Shown one piece after another: positions 5,080 through 5,717 of a stretch of DNA of 5,717 bases. A program made the position numbers and the translations under genes. The notes beneath the pieces were generated by a model. That model made no database searches, was not told where the DNA came from, and saw only the letters and a program-made list of their open reading frames with translations. Origin of the DNA: an uncultured Oscillospiraceae bacterium. GTDB taxonomy: Bacteria; Bacillota; Clostridia; Oscillospirales; Oscillospiraceae. Position 1 is the stretch's first letter; each line of letters opens with the position of its first letter. The stretch is taken from the NCBI GenBank assembly GCA_900758315.1, contig CAAERF010000571.1, positions 1 through 5,717 on the forward strand, given 5' to 3'.

Positions 5080-5388
5080 CTATTTCTCGTTATTCACAAT
5101 GATCCCCAACATCTGACGGGGCGGCACGGCAAACCGTTCAAAAGGGCGATGCTTCCGATTTTCTGCTGCCGGATAGATGCCCTCTGCGGCAATTTCCGCG
5201 TTGCTCCCGTCAAGCTACAGATCTTCGATTCTATTTTCAGCGGCAATTCGCCTGGCTTCCTTCATAGGCTAAAGGGCCTTGCTCTCAGACTTTGGTTCCA
5301 GCTTTATACTGAACGCAATGCCGTCTTCGTCAAACGGACATTACAGGTGCACAGATCCGTTGGAAGGTCAATTTCAAGCCGTTCGCAT
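5080..5388 (-). pseudogene. Decayed minus-strand gene remnant with two in-frame TAG codons and a frame change
   Basis: From about 5340 one frame reads CPFDEDGIAFSIKLEPKSES and KAL, then TAG (5269-5271), PMKEARRIAAENRIEDL, then TAG (5215-5217). It continues LDGSNAEIAAEGIYPAAE and RKHRPFERFAVPPRQMLGII to the final TAG 5080-5082. The composition is clearly protein-like on both sides of each TAG, and a CAG (Gln) to TAG change would explain both. Upstream of 5340 the coding signal shifts frame (GLKLTFQRICAPV or ERLEIDLPTDLCTC, depending on the frame), so an indel lies near 5340. The fragment starts 20 bp after the kbl stop, with no ribosome binding site. I do not recognise the family. It is most simply an eroded gene end left beside kbl. 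Confidence 0.5.
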
Positions 5389-5408
5389 TAGAGCGTGTGA
5401 TAGAAAGC

Positions 5409-5717
5409 TTACAGTCCCATTTCCTTTTTGACCTCGCCGAAGCAGCGGACGGCGAAATCGAGGTCTTCCTTCGTGTGGCCGGCGGAGATCTGCGTGCGGA
5501 TGCGGTCGCGGCCCTTGGGGACGACGGGATAGCAGAAGCCGACGACATAGACGCCCTTTTCGAGCATCCGGCGGGCAAACTCCTGCGCGGTCTTGGGGTC
5601 ATAGAGCATGACGGGGACGATGGGGTGCTCGCCGGGGAGCAGATCGAAGCCCAGCTTTTCCATCTCGGCGCGGAAATAGCGCGCATTTTCATGCACCTTG
5701 TCCCGCAGTGCGGTGGA
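5409..5717 (-). CDS. kbl: Glycine C-acetyltransferase (2-amino-3-ketobutyrate CoA ligase), C-terminal 102 residues, 5' cut by window edge
   Basis: This PLP-dependent enzyme of the alpha-oxoamine synthase family interconverts 2-amino-3-ketobutyrate plus CoA with glycine plus acetyl-CoA, in threonine catabolism in the cytosol. The visible part reads STALRDKVHENARYF at the window edge, then KLGFDLLPGEHPIVPVML and VGFCYPVVPKGRDRIRTQIS, then AGHTKEDLD. This follows the C-terminal small domain of known Kbl closely, including the RIR arginine that binds the substrate carboxylate. It ends normally at TAA 5409-5411; full-length members have about 395 residues, so roughly three quarters lie beyond 5717. 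It is the only ordinary metabolic gene here and probably marks host chromosome. Its usual partner, threonine dehydrogenase, is not in view. Confidence 0.9.
   Translation of the reverse strand, partial: STALRDKVHENARYFRAEMEKLGFDLLPGEHPIVPVMLYDPKTAQEFARRMLEKGVYVVGFCYPVVPKGRDRIRTQISAGHTKEDLDFAVRCFGEVKKEMGL

Noticed and set aside
5080..5388. Stop-codon recoding (TAG read as Gln) as the main explanation
   Set aside because: The fragment also has a frame change near 5340 and no start signal. The helicase-loader, replisome organizer and kbl genes show no internal TAG, so simple decay is more likely.
5330..5692. 120-residue minus-strand frame overlapping kbl
   Set aside because: Ser/Arg/Pro-rich shadow of the kbl frame; only its last 20 or so residues, beyond kbl, might reflect the adjacent remnant.

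Overview
The window looks like chromosomal or accessory DNA of an anaerobic, probably gut-associated Firmicute of class Clostridia. The basis is family content: a phage-type replisome organizer followed by a DnaC/DnaI-like helicase loader, an amidoligase, a class II glutamine amidotransferase and a DUF6809-like small protein are a combination I associate with clostridial mobile elements. No rRNA, tRNA or CRISPR array is visible, and no integrase or relaxase gene lies inside the window. All recognisable genes except one doubtful fragment read on the minus strand, so gene order below runs from high to low coordinates.

Right end (5409-5717): the last 102 codons of kbl (glycine C-acetyltransferase), cut by the window edge. 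Next comes a decayed zone (about 4818-5408). It holds a minus-strand remnant broken by a frame change and two in-frame amber codons, a possible plus-strand gene tail ending at 5040, and a GC-rich hairpin (5040-5077) exactly between these two convergent ends.

Centre (about 3200-4817): a GC-rich minus-strand operon of amidoligase, class II glutamine amidotransferase and a DUF6809-like protein. It is damaged. The amidoligase loses its C-terminal third and is fused in frame to an amidotransferase that has lost its N-terminus, including the catalytic cysteine. The amidotransferase then carries a second small deletion with a frame change, at a 6-bp microhomology (4065-4070). The DUF6809-like gene loses its end near position 3200, where it runs out of frame into an unrelated acidic protein of lower GC content. 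The intact ancestor would have paired an ATP-dependent amide-forming ligase with an ammonia-releasing amidotransferase domain; here neither is likely to be active.

Left part (1-2315): below the acidic protein there is a strong nested bidirectional terminator (2211-2255), an AT-rich palindromic tract and a roughly 270-bp structured GC-rich leader with a possible promoter. A replication pair follows: replisome organizer (1150-1653) and helicase loader (284-1153), joined by an ATGA overlap. Downstream of the loader, the first 280 bases carry 12-bp-spaced short repeats, an 11-bp tandem repeat and two strong hairpins. This dense array suggests an origin of transfer or another replication or processing site of the element.

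Inferred layout: a replication/mobilisation module at the left is joined, through deletions, to a decayed amidoligase/amidotransferase operon and then to host-type metabolic DNA at kbl. The most notable points are the repeated microdeletion junctions, the repeat-rich region at 31-274 and the structured leader at 1695-1938.
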